From positions 1,178,001 to 1,242,000 of the forward strand of contig NZ_VIRN01000064.1 in NCBI RefSeq assembly GCF_008107725.1: DNA of 64,000 nucleotides, given 5' to 3'. A program made the position numbers and the translations under genes. The notes under the pieces are model-generated. The model was not told where the DNA came from and searched no databases. It was given only the letters and a program-made list of their open reading frames with translations. Of this stretch, positions 43,408 through 52,120 are shown in pieces (positions within the stretch are counted from its first letter, which is position 1; each line of letters opens with the position of its first letter). Origin of the DNA: Marinobacter sp. BW6 (GTDB taxonomy: Bacteria; Pseudomonadota; Gammaproteobacteria; Pseudomonadales; Oleiphilaceae).

Positions 43408-44874
43408 TTAAAGGTAATTCGAGTGAGTCTGGTTCGTTAGTCTGGCCCGGAGCTCGGTGACACATCTGGCAATTTGGTGCTCATTGGCGCTGGCGAACCC
43501 CATAACCAGGCCGGTTCTGGCGGAATCTCCCAGAAAGTGCGCGCTCAGCGGTGTACTGCCAAATCCCCTGGTTTTTAGCCATTGGCTGATCGCCAGGTCG
43601 TCAAAATCTCCTTCAAGTACCAGATGCATCCCGGCGCTTTCCGCCACCGGTTGAGCAAGCCCGCCGAGCTTTTCCGTAACCTCGCGCTGGAAGAGTTGCC
43701 ACTTGTCCCGGTATAGCTGGCGCATGCGCCGCAGGTGGCGTGTGAACTGACCACTCTCAATGAATTCGGCGATGGTTGCCTGGGAAAGAAGGGGCGTCTC
43801 GCCACCGCTAATCTGTTTTGCCCAGAGTAAGGGTTCGACCACCGGCTCCGGGACCACCAGATAGCCAACGCGCAATGCGGGTAGCAGCGTTTTGCTGAAA
43901 CTGCCCATGTAGAGCACGGGCGCATTCTCGAACAGGCCCTGGATGGCGGCGAAGGGCTTGTTATAGAAGTGGAACTCGCTGTCGTAGTCATCCTCGATGA
44001 TCCAGCACTCATTGCGCTGGGCCCATTGAACCAGCGCCATGCGCTGGGACAGGTCCAGGATGCCGCCCATTGGGTATTGGTGCGTGGGCGTGCAGAACAG
44101 GAGTCTGGCTCTGGCAGGCTCAAGGCCTGGCAACGCTTCCACATCCAGGACCTGGTTCCTGAGGGGAATTGGGATCACAGGATTGCCTAGACGGCCCAGC
44201 GCGTTCCGGGCGCCACGGTATCCGGGATTCTCGCAGAGGACACTGTCGCCCCGTTGCAGAAAAACGTCGGCAAGCAGCGAGAGGGCCTGTTGTGCGCCGT
44301 TGGTGATGATGACTTGATGCTCTTCGCAGCGAACACCGCGGGAGGTTCGCAGGTAGGTGGCGATGGCGCGTCTCAGGGGCTGATACCCCTGGATGCTGTC
44401 ATATCCTCGCAGTGTCCGCCGGCTTTCCTGGTGGTGCAGAATCCGGTTCCAGCTTCGGATGGGAAACGCATCCAGATCTGGCAAGCCCGGCTGAAATGGC
44501 AAACTGGCGTCTTCTACAGGCTTCGACTTTCCCCGTGGAAGTGCAGGTAGTGGTGGCAGTTTCATGGAATCGCCAACGGGGTTGTTCAGGCCTGGCCCTG
44601 AGGGGTTCACGGCTGATTTGATGTCTTCATGGACAAAGACACCCTTGCCGGCACGGCTTTGAAGAAAGCCCTCCGCTTTGAGCTGTTCATAAACAGCGTT
44701 CACCGTGTTGCGGCTTATGCCCAGGTCCTGAGCCATCTGGCGGCTCGGTGGCATCTGACGCCCGGGTGGGTAGCGCTGATCGAGTATCCGTTCGGACAAT
44801 CGTTGATACAGCTGGTGTTGCAGCGGATCCGTGCTGTCTAGCCGGATATCGTCGATCACATCAACTGGTCCCAT
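43408..44874 (-). CDS. MocR/PdxR-family regulator (GntR HTH fused to aminotransferase fold)
   Basis: A 488-residue regulator with an N-terminal GntR winged helix (PLHQ-type start LQHQLYQRLSERILDQRYPPG, MPPSRQMAQDLGISRNTVNAVYEQL) and a C-terminal fold-type I aminotransferase domain keeping PLP-binding Lys328 (MGSFSKTLLPALRVGY). Such proteins sense PLP or amino compounds. It is divergent from a PNPOx-like gene, with three direct repeats in the 92-bp intergenic region, so it probably controls that gene and itself. Confidence 0.92.
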   Translation of the reverse strand: MGPVDVIDDIRLDSTDPLQHQLYQRLSERILDQRYPPGRQMPPSRQMAQDLGISRNTVNAVYEQLKAEGFLQSRAGKGVFVHEDIKSAVNPSGPGLNNPVGDSMKLPPLPALPRGKSKPVEDASLPFQPGLPDLDAFPIRSWNRILHHQESRRTLRGYDSIQGYQPLRRAIATYLRTSRGVRCEEHQVIITNGAQQALSLLADVFLQRGDSVLCENPGYRGARNALGRLGNPVIPIPLRNQVLDVEALPGLEPARARLLFCTPTHQYPMGGILDLSQRMALVQWAQRNECWIIEDDYDSEFHFYNKPFAAIQGLFENAPVLYMGSFSKTLLPALRVGYLVVPEPVVEPLLWAKQISGGETPLLSQATIAEFIESGQFTRHLRRMRQLYRDKWQLFQREVTEKLGGLAQPVAESAGMHLVLEGDFDDLAISQWLKTRGFGSTPLSAHFLGDSARTGLVMGFASANEHQIARCVTELRARLTNQTHSNYL

Positions 44875-44908
44875 TAAAAGTCATAATCTGGATCTTTCGA
44901 TGGTATCA

Positions 44909-44946
44909 GAAGTGCCTTTCAATAGAAGTACATTTTTTGAAGTACA
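44909..44946 (+). promoter_or_regulatory. Direct repeats, candidate MocR operator
   Basis: GAAGTGCC at 44909 and GAAGTACA at 44925 and 44939, spaced 16 and 14 bp. MocR/PdxR regulators are known to bind direct repeats between themselves and their divergent target. Confidence 0.45.
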
Positions 44947-44966
44947 GGACTGGAAAGGAGCTTTTG

Positions 44967-45569
44967 ATGACAACGAGTGACGTGGCCGGGACCGTGGCGT
45001 CCCCTCTGACTTCCTGCCCACGCAGCAGGGTGCAGAGGGCGGTCAAGCGAGCAAGCTATGACAGGGAAACAGCTTACAGGCTGATTGATCGGCTCAAAAC
45101 GGCTCATGTGGGATTTGTCGAAGATGGCGAGCCTCGTATCATCCCGATCACCGCCTGGCGAGTTGGGGATGATCTATACGTGCATACGCTGAATGGCGGA
45201 CGGTTATCCCGACGTCTGGAGTCGGGCGCATTGCTCTGCATTTCGTTCGCCGTGACGAATGAATGGGTGATGACCAAATCGGCGTTCAACCACAGTGCCA
45301 ACTATGAGTCACTGGTGTTGTATGGCCATGCGGTTCCGGTAACTGACCATGCCGCTTTTGATGCCGCGTTCCGAGCCATCATTAACCAGATAGAGCCCGG
45401 GCGGTGGGAGCAGGTCAGGGTACCGAATGACAAGGAGCGAAAGGCAACGGCCTTATTCCGGGTACCGATTGAAGAGGGGGCCTTCAAAAGCCGCACCGGT
45501 GGCCCGAATGATGACCCTGAGGATATGGCTCTTCCGGTTTGGCATGGAACGCTCCCGGCGCGGGGGTGA
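44967..45569 (+). CDS. Pyridoxamine 5'-phosphate oxidase-family flavoprotein
   Basis: A 200-residue split-barrel FMN protein. It has AYRLIDRLKTAHVGFVEDGEPRIIPITAWRVGDDLYVH near the start and NESL-type region HSANYESLVLYGHAVPV, features of the PNPOx-like nitroreductase/FMN-binding group, not of canonical PdxH. ATG 44967 follows AAAGGAG; a much longer upstream frame running through the regulator promoter was rejected. Divergent to the MocR-type regulator, it is probably that protein's target, perhaps in vitamin B6 or flavin-linked metabolism. Confidence 0.85.
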   Translation: MTTSDVAGTVASPLTSCPRSRVQRAVKRASYDRETAYRLIDRLKTAHVGFVEDGEPRIIPITAWRVGDDLYVHTLNGGRLSRRLESGALLCISFAVTNEWVMTKSAFNHSANYESLVLYGHAVPVTDHAAFDAAFRAIINQIEPGRWEQVRVPNDKERKATALFRVPIEEGAFKSRTGGPNDDPEDMALPVWHGTLPARG

Positions 45570-45662
45570 CTCATTGGCACTTGTCCTGAACGAAACACGG
45601 GGCAGGGACTACACTTCCATTGGATATACCGTCGATCATTGGGTGGAAGCCCGGAGCCAATC

Positions 45663-46763
45663 ATGCGTATCGCCAGTATTGCAGCCTACACCGCAGACCT
45701 TAAGTACACCGGCAAGGCCTATGCCTTTGCAGGCGGCCGTTCCCATCAGGTATTCACCAGCACCGTGGTGGTTTTAACAACGGACACGGGGCTGGAAGGC
45801 TACGGAGAGGTTTGCCCTTGCGGCCCCAACTATATGCCGGCGTTTGCCGAAGGCATTCCTGCCTGCCTGGACTTGCTGGCCCCCGCCGTGATGGGTGCGG
45901 ATCCCCGAGAAATCTCGTCCCTGCATGAACGGATGAATCAGGCTCTTACCGGTCAGGCTGTTGCCAAGGCGGCCATTGATATCGCCTGCTGGGACCTTCT
46001 CGGCAAGGCGGCCGGCCTTCCGGTTTATACCCTGCTTGGTGGCCTGCAGACACCCTCCATGCCTTTGCACCGGATAGTGCCCCTGGCCGACCCGGCTGAG
46101 ATGCAGGCGTCGCTGCGGCAATACCGCGAGGAGGGATTTCGCCATATCCAGATCAAGCTCGGGCACGACGTTGAGGAAGATATTGAACTGGTTCGAATAC
46201 TGAGTAAGCTCAAGCAACCCGATGAGCTCTGGATTGGCGACATTAATGCAGCGTGGCGGCGGGATCAGGCGTTGCGATTTTCCCGGGCGGTTGAGGATAT
46301 TGACCTTTATCTGGAGCAGCCCTGCCGCCAGTACGAGGAATGCCTGTCAGTGAGGCGACGGGTGCGGCATCCGGTCAAGCTGGACGAAAGCCTGAACTCC
46401 CTTGGCGATCTTCAGCGTGCACTGCGGGATGACGCCATGGACGCCATTGCGTTGAAAGTGAGCAAATTCGGTGGGCTTACACCGTCGCGCATTATCCGCG
46501 ATGTGTGTGTGGACTCGGGGATATCCATGACAATTGAGGATGCCTGGGGCAGTGGTATTGCAACGGCGGCCTACGCGCACCTGGCGGCAAGTACCCCGAC
46601 GAGGGCGTTGCTTAATACGACCGATCTCCATAACTACAACACCACTCAGCTTGCGTCCGGCGCACCGGAGGTATCGGGAGGGCGTATGACACTCAGCGAC
46701 CGCCCTGGACTGGGTGTGGTCCCGGACTTCAAGATGCTGACCTTGCATGATGTCTATGAGTGA
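45663..46763 (+). CDS. Mandelate racemase/muconate-lactonizing family enzyme, HpbD-like
   Basis: A 366-residue enolase-superfamily enzyme. Metal ligands Asp193 (IGDINAAW), Glu218 (LEQP) and Asp241 (KLDES) are present, with Lys165 (IQIKLG) and Lys265/Lys268 (LKVSKFGG) on either face of the active site, as in MLE-type racemases. The set resembles hydroxyproline-betaine 2-epimerases and cis-3-hydroxyproline dehydratases. ATG 45663 is preferred over an upstream GTG. Exact substrate open. Confidence 0.82.
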   Translation: MRIASIAAYTADLKYTGKAYAFAGGRSHQVFTSTVVVLTTDTGLEGYGEVCPCGPNYMPAFAEGIPACLDLLAPAVMGADPREISSLHERMNQALTGQAVAKAAIDIACWDLLGKAAGLPVYTLLGGLQTPSMPLHRIVPLADPAEMQASLRQYREEGFRHIQIKLGHDVEEDIELVRILSKLKQPDELWIGDINAAWRRDQALRFSRAVEDIDLYLEQPCRQYEECLSVRRRVRHPVKLDESLNSLGDLQRALRDDAMDAIALKVSKFGGLTPSRIIRDVCVDSGISMTIEDAWGSGIATAAYAHLAASTPTRALLNTTDLHNYNTTQLASGAPEVSGGRMTLSDRPGLGVVPDFKMLTLHDVYE

Positions 46764-46787
46764 CTTCAGCCTGGATGACAGGATTAC

Positions 46788-47252
46788 TCAAGGGTCTGTC
46801 TGATCTTTGGGAGCCATCTTCAGAAATAAGCCCAAGGATGCCAGCAGCAGGGCGGTGCTGACGATGATGGCGACGGGATAATAGAGATTGCCGGCCAGCT
46901 CCAACTGGCTGTATTTGATGATCATGATCAGGCCTTCAAGCGACATGGCAACGCAGACCGTGCCTATAAAACGCGGCAGCGTTCGTCTCATCATGGTTAT
47001 GACGTCGTGGGATTCTGAACGCCCGCTGTATTCGGATCGGATAACCATTGCCAGCTCGTAGACAGCGAGAGCGATGATGCTGCCGTTAACGCCCTTGATC
47101 AGCGCCTGCATAAGCTGCTGGCCAGATTGAAGCGCGCTGATCACCTCCATTACAGTGGCACTGACCAAAGTGAAAGCAAGCACGAAAAAAACGAGTGAAA
47201 ATAGTCGGGCGAATAGTGCCCTGACTGGAATAGCGGCCAGCATGTTGACCAT
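46788..47252 (-). CDS. Hypothetical four-helix membrane protein
   Basis: A 154-residue inner-membrane protein with four predicted transmembrane helices (about 9-36, 47-69, 93-114, 124-146) and a charged cytoplasmic loop SEYSGRSESHDVITMMRRTLPR. It looks like the PsiE-like group of small membrane proteins but I cannot confirm this. No enzyme motif is visible. Divergent from the next small gene across about 133 bp. Confidence 0.65.
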   Translation of the reverse strand: MVNMLAAIPVRALFARLFSLVFFVLAFTLVSATVMEVISALQSGQQLMQALIKGVNGSIIALAVYELAMVIRSEYSGRSESHDVITMMRRTLPRFIGTVCVAMSLEGLIMIIKYSQLELAGNLYYPVAIIVSTALLLASLGLFLKMAPKDQTDP

Positions 47253-47385
47253 ATCGGTTAACCCTCAGCGTTGAGCAATTCAGGCGCAGGCTACTCATAA
47301 GAGAGGCAGATTTCGCTTAAGGATTGCTCATTCTCTGGTAATCTGGCTGAGCAAAGATGACAACCCTCGGAGCGAATCGGCCCCA

Positions 47386-47709
47386 ATGTCTGAAGATCCC
47401 CTCAAAACCCTGTCCGACCTTGCCAGCGATGCCCATGCCCGCATTCAGGCCACCCACCAGCACATCAATCCGGTAGTGGAGGTTCGCCGGGGTATGCGTG
47501 ATGCAGGTATACCAGCGGATGTGATGACCATTGACTGTCTGCGCACTCGCCGAAGAATTACGCTGATACTGCACGATGAACAGCCCGGCATTCTTCTGTA
47601 CCAGTTCGTGACCATCGAAGATGAAGTGGGGAGCGACTTCCAGCAGATGGCGTTTGGCGATATGTCAGCAACCAAACTGTTCGAGTGGATTCAGGAGTAT
47701 TTTGCCTGA
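47386..47709 (+). CDS. Hypothetical protein
   Basis: A 107-residue soluble protein, not recognised. It begins with a helical acidic stretch and contains TIDCLRTRRRITLILHDEQPGILLYQFVTIEDEVGSDF, an alternating strand pattern, then a C-terminal helix KLFEWIQEYF. Coding-type codon use and clear flanks support it as a real gene; the ribosome site is weak. It precedes the alkylsulfatase gene by 72 bp. Confidence 0.6.
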   Translation: MSEDPLKTLSDLASDAHARIQATHQHINPVVEVRRGMRDAGIPADVMTIDCLRTRRRITLILHDEQPGILLYQFVTIEDEVGSDFQQMAFGDMSATKLFEWIQEYFA

Positions 47710-47781
47710 CTTACGCAGACTCTGGCCGACTCTGGAGTAAACTTGGGTTAACCAATAACAACAGCTCGATAGGTTCCCCGC

Positions 47782-49812
47782 ATGCCTTCAGCCGTGAAGA
47801 TTCTCCTTGTTCCTCTGTTAGGTATTGCGCTGGCCCTGACCGGGTGTGATTCCGGTCCGGATTCATCGGTAGCCAACAGTGCCGGACACACTGGGCCAAC
47901 GGCCAGTACCGGCCAGGCAAATCGGCAGGTGCTGGACCAGCGGCCCTTCGACAATCGTGACGACTTCGAGAACGCCCGAAGGGGACTGATTGCCCAGGAT
48001 CCGGAGCTGGTCATTGATCATCTTGACGGCGGCCAGGTCTGGAACATGCCGGCCTACGACTTTATCGATGAGAACGGAGAAAACGCTCCGGCTTCGGTCA
48101 ATCCAAGCCTTTGGCGTCAGGCTGCCCTCAATAACATTCATGGTTTGTTCCAGGTTACCGACGGGCTTTACCAGATCCGGGGTTACGATCTGGCGAACAT
48201 GTCGATTATCGAGAGCGATACCGGCTGGATTCTGGTGGATCCTTTGACCGCCCGGGAGACTGCCAGCAAAGCCTTCCTGTTTGCCAGGGAACACCTCGGC
48301 GAAAAGCCGGTGCGCGCGATTCTCTATACTCACAGCCACATTGATCACTTTGGTGGCGTGCAAGGCATTCTTCAGCACCTTTCGGATGAAGAAAAAGCCA
48401 ATCTGCGCATTATCGCGCCAGCCGGATTCGAGGAAGAAGCAACCAGTGAGAACATCATCGCCGGCCCCGCGATGACGCGCCGGGCGATGTTTATGTATGG
48501 CAAACGCCTGGAGCGGGATGAACGCGGCCATGTTGGCACTGGCCTGGGTAAAGGGCCCGGGTTCGGCACCTTTGGTTTTGCGCCGGCGACGGATCTGATC
48601 AGCGAGACAGGCACTGAGCTGACGGTGGACGGTGTGCCAATGGTTTTCCAGATCGTCTCTGGCTCTGAGGCGCCGGCAGAGTTCACCTTCTATCTTCCCG
48701 AGCAGAAGGCCTTTTGTGGTGCCGAGCTGGTCAGCCGTAATATGCACAACATCTATACCTTGCGGGGCGCGAAGGTTCGTGATGCCCAGCTCTGGAGCAG
48801 CTTCATTGACGAGGCAAAGACCCTGTTTGCCGACGTCGATATCTATTTCGGTAGTCACCACTGGCCGTTGTGGGGGCAGGAGAACATCCAGGACTTCCTG
48901 GCGGTGCAGCGGGATACCTACAAGTTCATCCACGATCAGACAGTGCGTTTGATGAACCGGGGCGCCACGCCCAGTGAGATCGCCGACCAGTTGTCGCTGC
49001 CGCCAGAACTGAACCAGGCGTTTCACAACCAGGGCTACTACGGCACCTTGTCGCATAATGCCAAAGCGGTGTATCAGCATTACCTGGGCTGGTTTGCCGG
49101 GAATCCGGCTCAGCTTGATCCATTGCCCGAAAGCGAATCTGCCAGACGTTATGTGGCGATGATGGGCGGTGCGGACAAAGTGTTGGAAAAAGCTCTTGAG
49201 GATTTCGAGGCGGCATCGGACATGGGAGCTGCCAAGGGGCGTGATACCTACCGTTGGCTGGCGGAATTGCTCAATCATGTCGTCTTCGCCGAGCCGGATA
49301 ACGACGACGCCAAACAACTATTGGCCAGAGTCTATGATCAGCTCGGTTATCAGGCGGAATCTGCCCCCTGGCGGGACTTCTATCTGACGGGGGCCTATGA
49401 GCTGCGTCACGGCTCGCCGGAAGAGGGCATCAAACCGGCGATGATGAGAGAGGTGCTATTGAACACGCCAATATCGCTGTTCTTCGACAGCATGGCGGTG
49501 CGGTTGAAGGCCGAAGACGCAGAGGGCGAGAACACTACCATCAAGATTGTATTCACCGATCTGCAGGAAAGTTATTTGCTGACTCTGAAACATTCAGTGC
49601 TTCACAACCGTCTGGTCAGTGAGGGCACTCCCGCTGATGCCACATTGCGTCTGACGCGGCCTCTGTTTGTAGACCTGTTGATTGGACGGGCAGGGCTGAA
49701 GGAACTTCTGTTCAGTGACGAGATCAGCTTTGAGGGAAGCAGGCTCGACCTGATAGGCTTCTTCAGCATGCTGGACAAGCCTCAGGGCCGGTTCAATATC
49801 GTTACACCCTGA
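47782..49812 (+). CDS. Alkyl sulfatase lipoprotein (SdsA/BDS1 type)
   Basis: A 676-residue metallo-beta-lactamase-fold sulfatase that hydrolyses alkyl sulfates such as dodecyl sulfate. The dizinc motif is H184-S-H186-I-D188-H189, with further ligands in PEQKAFCGAELVSRNMHN and GSHHWPLWG. Next come the alkylsulfatase dimerisation segment (HYLGWFAGNP) and a C-terminal SCP2-like lipid-binding domain (from about 550). Instead of a plain signal peptide it has a lipobox LTGC (Cys22) followed by Asp, which in enterobacteria favours inner-membrane retention. A methyltransferase gene follows 10 bp later. Confidence 0.92.
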   Translation: MPSAVKILLVPLLGIALALTGCDSGPDSSVANSAGHTGPTASTGQANRQVLDQRPFDNRDDFENARRGLIAQDPELVIDHLDGGQVWNMPAYDFIDENGENAPASVNPSLWRQAALNNIHGLFQVTDGLYQIRGYDLANMSIIESDTGWILVDPLTARETASKAFLFAREHLGEKPVRAILYTHSHIDHFGGVQGILQHLSDEEKANLRIIAPAGFEEEATSENIIAGPAMTRRAMFMYGKRLERDERGHVGTGLGKGPGFGTFGFAPATDLISETGTELTVDGVPMVFQIVSGSEAPAEFTFYLPEQKAFCGAELVSRNMHNIYTLRGAKVRDAQLWSSFIDEAKTLFADVDIYFGSHHWPLWGQENIQDFLAVQRDTYKFIHDQTVRLMNRGATPSEIADQLSLPPELNQAFHNQGYYGTLSHNAKAVYQHYLGWFAGNPAQLDPLPESESARRYVAMMGGADKVLEKALEDFEAASDMGAAKGRDTYRWLAELLNHVVFAEPDNDDAKQLLARVYDQLGYQAESAPWRDFYLTGAYELRHGSPEEGIKPAMMREVLLNTPISLFFDSMAVRLKAEDAEGENTTIKIVFTDLQESYLLTLKHSVLHNRLVSEGTPADATLRLTRPLFVDLLIGRAGLKELLFSDEISFEGSRLDLIGFFSMLDKPQGRFNIVTP

Positions 49813-49822
49813 TGAGTACTTT

Positions 49823-50728
49823 ATGAAATCTGTTGCACTCCTCGATGGCGGCCTGGGCCAGGAAATCTACCGCAGGGCCATGAATGTTACGTCACTGCTC
49901 TGGTCAGTGGCGGTAATGCGGGAGCAGCCGGACGTTGTTACCGATGTCCATGCTGACTTTATCAGGGCCGGCGCCCGTACCCTGACACTGAACACCTATG
50001 CCGCAACGCCCACACGACTGGCCAGAGAAGGCCTTGGTGACGAGCTTGGTGCAATCCATCAACGGGCGTTTGAGGTATTGGAGCGCGCCATCGAGCTAAC
50101 GGGCGCAGACGTTGATATCGCCGGTTGCCTTCCACCCCTGGTTGGTAGCTACCGGAGCCAACCTGCCCGGACTTTCGAGGATTTGAAGTCGGAGTTCGAT
50201 ATCCTCGTTAAACTGCAGAGAAGGGCAGATGTCTTCCTCATCGAAACCATGACGAACTCCCTGGAGGCGAAAGCCGCCTGTGCCGCCGCCGATGAATCAG
50301 GCAAGCCCTTTGGGGTGGCGTTCAGGCTGGAAACGGATGGCAAGCTCCGGTCGGGGGAAACGCTTGCCCAGGCAGTCGAAGCGGTGAAGCCATTCGGGCC
50401 AACGGCCGTCATGCTCAATTGCTGCGATCCGGAAGTGATTTCTAAGGCAATGCCTGAGCTGGCCGGATTGTTTCCCTGTACGGGCGGTTACGCGAACGCG
50501 TTTAAAACCGTTGAGCCTATGGCCGGTGGGGCTCTGGTGGATGAACTGGAAGCCAGGCCGGACGTTTCCCCGGGGGTGTATGCTCTCCAGGTGAAACAGT
50601 GGTTGGACGATGGTGCGAGTGTTGTCGGTGGCTGCTGTGAGATTACGCCTGAGCACATCCGCCATCTGGCCGATGTGCTGACAGGTGATTATAAGCTGGT
50701 ACGGTTCTCAGAATTGGCCGGCCGTTAG
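49823..50728 (+). CDS. Homocysteine S-methyltransferase-family protein
   Basis: A 301-residue zinc-dependent methyltransferase barrel. Zinc ligands are Cys200/201 (LNCCDP) and Cys271-Cys272 in VVGGCCEITPEHI; DGGLGQEIYRR opens the fold. Relatives move methyl groups from S-methylmethionine, betaine or similar onium compounds to homocysteine. The gene begins 10 bp after the alkylsulfatase and has no strong ribosome site of its own, so it may depend on that transcript. It could use an onium methyl donor like the genes at 32-40 kb. Confidence 0.88.
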   Translation: MKSVALLDGGLGQEIYRRAMNVTSLLWSVAVMREQPDVVTDVHADFIRAGARTLTLNTYAATPTRLAREGLGDELGAIHQRAFEVLERAIELTGADVDIAGCLPPLVGSYRSQPARTFEDLKSEFDILVKLQRRADVFLIETMTNSLEAKAACAAADESGKPFGVAFRLETDGKLRSGETLAQAVEAVKPFGPTAVMLNCCDPEVISKAMPELAGLFPCTGGYANAFKTVEPMAGGALVDELEARPDVSPGVYALQVKQWLDDGASVVGGCCEITPEHIRHLADVLTGDYKLVRFSELAGR

Positions 50729-50755
50729 CCGGCCAATCGAGGACTTTTTGTCCTC
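50713..50755. terminator. Two tandem hairpins at convergent gene ends
   Basis: ATTGGCCGGC-CGTTA-GCCGGCCAAT (50713-50737) spans both stop codons. It is followed by GAGGAC-TTTTT-GTCCTC (50739-50755) inside the DUF1127 gene. Strong stems, suited to stop transcripts from both sides. Confidence 0.55.
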
Positions 50756-51000
50756 CGAGCTTCCATGGCGCGTTTGGAGCGACGTGCCTCGATGTATTGC
50801 ATCGCGTCGTTCCGGATCGGAAGGTGCAGGGCGCCTTCCAGATCATGGCGATCGTAGCCGAGATCTGAAAGCGTGTCGTCTTTCTCTTTCAGCAATGATT
50901 CAGCCATACGGCGGAATTGCTGGCGTCTGGAATATCCCTCAAACCAGGAGGTAATCGGCTGCATTGCGGTGGTTGCGTGATGCTCTGTGCTCTTCAACAT
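50725..51000 (-). CDS. DUF1127-like small protein
   Basis: A 91-residue basic protein resembling YjiS/DUF1127 proteins: a Trp-containing N-terminal helix (ITSWFEGYSRRQQFRRMAESLL) followed by the LSDLGYDRHDLEGALH phrase, close to the family's DIGL/R-type motif. An extended Arg/Lys-rich tail ends at the overlapping terminator. DUF1127 proteins are often RNA-linked or phosphate-linked in alphaproteobacteria. Divergent from a LysR gene, a frequent arrangement suggesting that the regulator controls it. Confidence 0.7.
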   Translation of the reverse strand: MLKSTEHHATTAMQPITSWFEGYSRRQQFRRMAESLLKEKDDTLSDLGYDRHDLEGALHLPIRNDAMQYIEARRSKRAMEARRTKSPRLAG

Positions 51001-51191
51001 GTTTACGGCCCCGACCGTTGGTGAATGGCTTGCAGCAGCTCGTTTGGAGACGTCGTGTAACTCGCTTACGGGTGCCTACAGAGCGTATTTTGGTACTCTC
51101 TCTGCCTTCAATCAAACGAAAAGAATTTAAGATCTCGTTCAGCTATGCTTAAGGCAGTTGCTGGCCAGAAACCGACTCGTAAGGTCCTCCC

Positions 51192-52052
51192 ATGAATATG
51201 CCTTTGCTTGATAACGATGTTCTCAGGAGTTTTGTTGCCATTGCTGAGCACGGTACGTTCACCAGTGCCGCCAAAGCCGTTCACCGAACACCCTCGGCCC
51301 TCAGCATGCAGATCAAGCAACTTGAACAGAACCTGGGGAAAACACTGTTTATCCGCGAGCCCAGGCGAGTCACTCTGACCGCAGAGGGTGAGATTCTCCT
51401 CGACTACGGGCGCCGGTTATTACGGCTGAACGAAGAGGCCGTGCAACACTTTATTTCGCCGACCCTTGAGGGGAAAGTAGGTATTGGCACTTCCGACGAT
51501 GTCGGTACCCGGATTCTGCCGGAAGTCCTTGCAGAATTTGCCAGATCCTATCCGGCAGTGCTTGTGGATGTCGTGGTCGGCTCCAGCAAACAGAACCTGG
51601 CTCGTCTGGATGCCGGTGAACTGGATATGACTCTGGTGACCGTGGCCGATGAGGGTCGTATTCCCCGCGGTGAGGTGGTCCACGAGGAACCTCTGGTCTG
51701 GGCAGGGCGGGAAGGTTCGTCAGCCTATCAGCGTTCGCCGCTGCCGATTGCGATGGCCCATGAAGGCTGTGCCTGGCGGCGTATGACCCTACGGGCACTG
51801 GACAAAGCGGGTATACCTTACAGGATTGCTTACACCTGTGAGCATTGTTCCGGCCAGGAGGCCGCTATGCTGGCAGATCTGGCTGTGGCTCCGTTTCCGC
51901 AAAGCCTGATCCGTCCGCCTCTGAAAGAGGTAGCCGGTGATACCCTGCCGGAAATCGGGTTCTATCAGCTGGCGCTGGTGCGTCGGGGTTCAAATCCTCT
52001 CAACGATGCGCTTGCCTCGCATGTCAAAGAAGCATTCCTCGGTCTACGCTAA
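51192..52052 (+). CDS. LysR-family transcriptional regulator
   Basis: A 286-residue LysR protein. HTH: LRSFVAIAEHGTFTSAAKAVHRTPSALSMQIKQLE; effector domain from about residue 90 (GKVGIGTSDDVGTRILPEVL). CEHCSGQEAAMLADLAVAPFP in the second lobe contains two Cys close together, which could be redox-sensitive; this is speculation. Divergent from the DUF1127-like gene over 191 bp, its probable target. Upstream bases hold TTAAG repeats but no clear T-N11-A palindrome. Confidence 0.88.
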   Translation: MNMPLLDNDVLRSFVAIAEHGTFTSAAKAVHRTPSALSMQIKQLEQNLGKTLFIREPRRVTLTAEGEILLDYGRRLLRLNEEAVQHFISPTLEGKVGIGTSDDVGTRILPEVLAEFARSYPAVLVDVVVGSSKQNLARLDAGELDMTLVTVADEGRIPRGEVVHEEPLVWAGREGSSAYQRSPLPIAMAHEGCAWRRMTLRALDKAGIPYRIAYTCEHCSGQEAAMLADLAVAPFPQSLIRPPLKEVAGDTLPEIGFYQLALVRRGSNPLNDALASHVKEAFLGLR

Positions 52053-52120
52053 ACGGACCTGCCGAGAATGCTATTTTGCATATCCTCTAGCCGCCCGACT
52101 TTGAATCAAGGAAATCATTG

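Noticed and set aside
47863..49317. 484-codon open frame on the minus strand
   Set aside because: It is antisense to the alkylsulfatase, whose metal motif and full length are clear; the opposite frame has no domain pattern.
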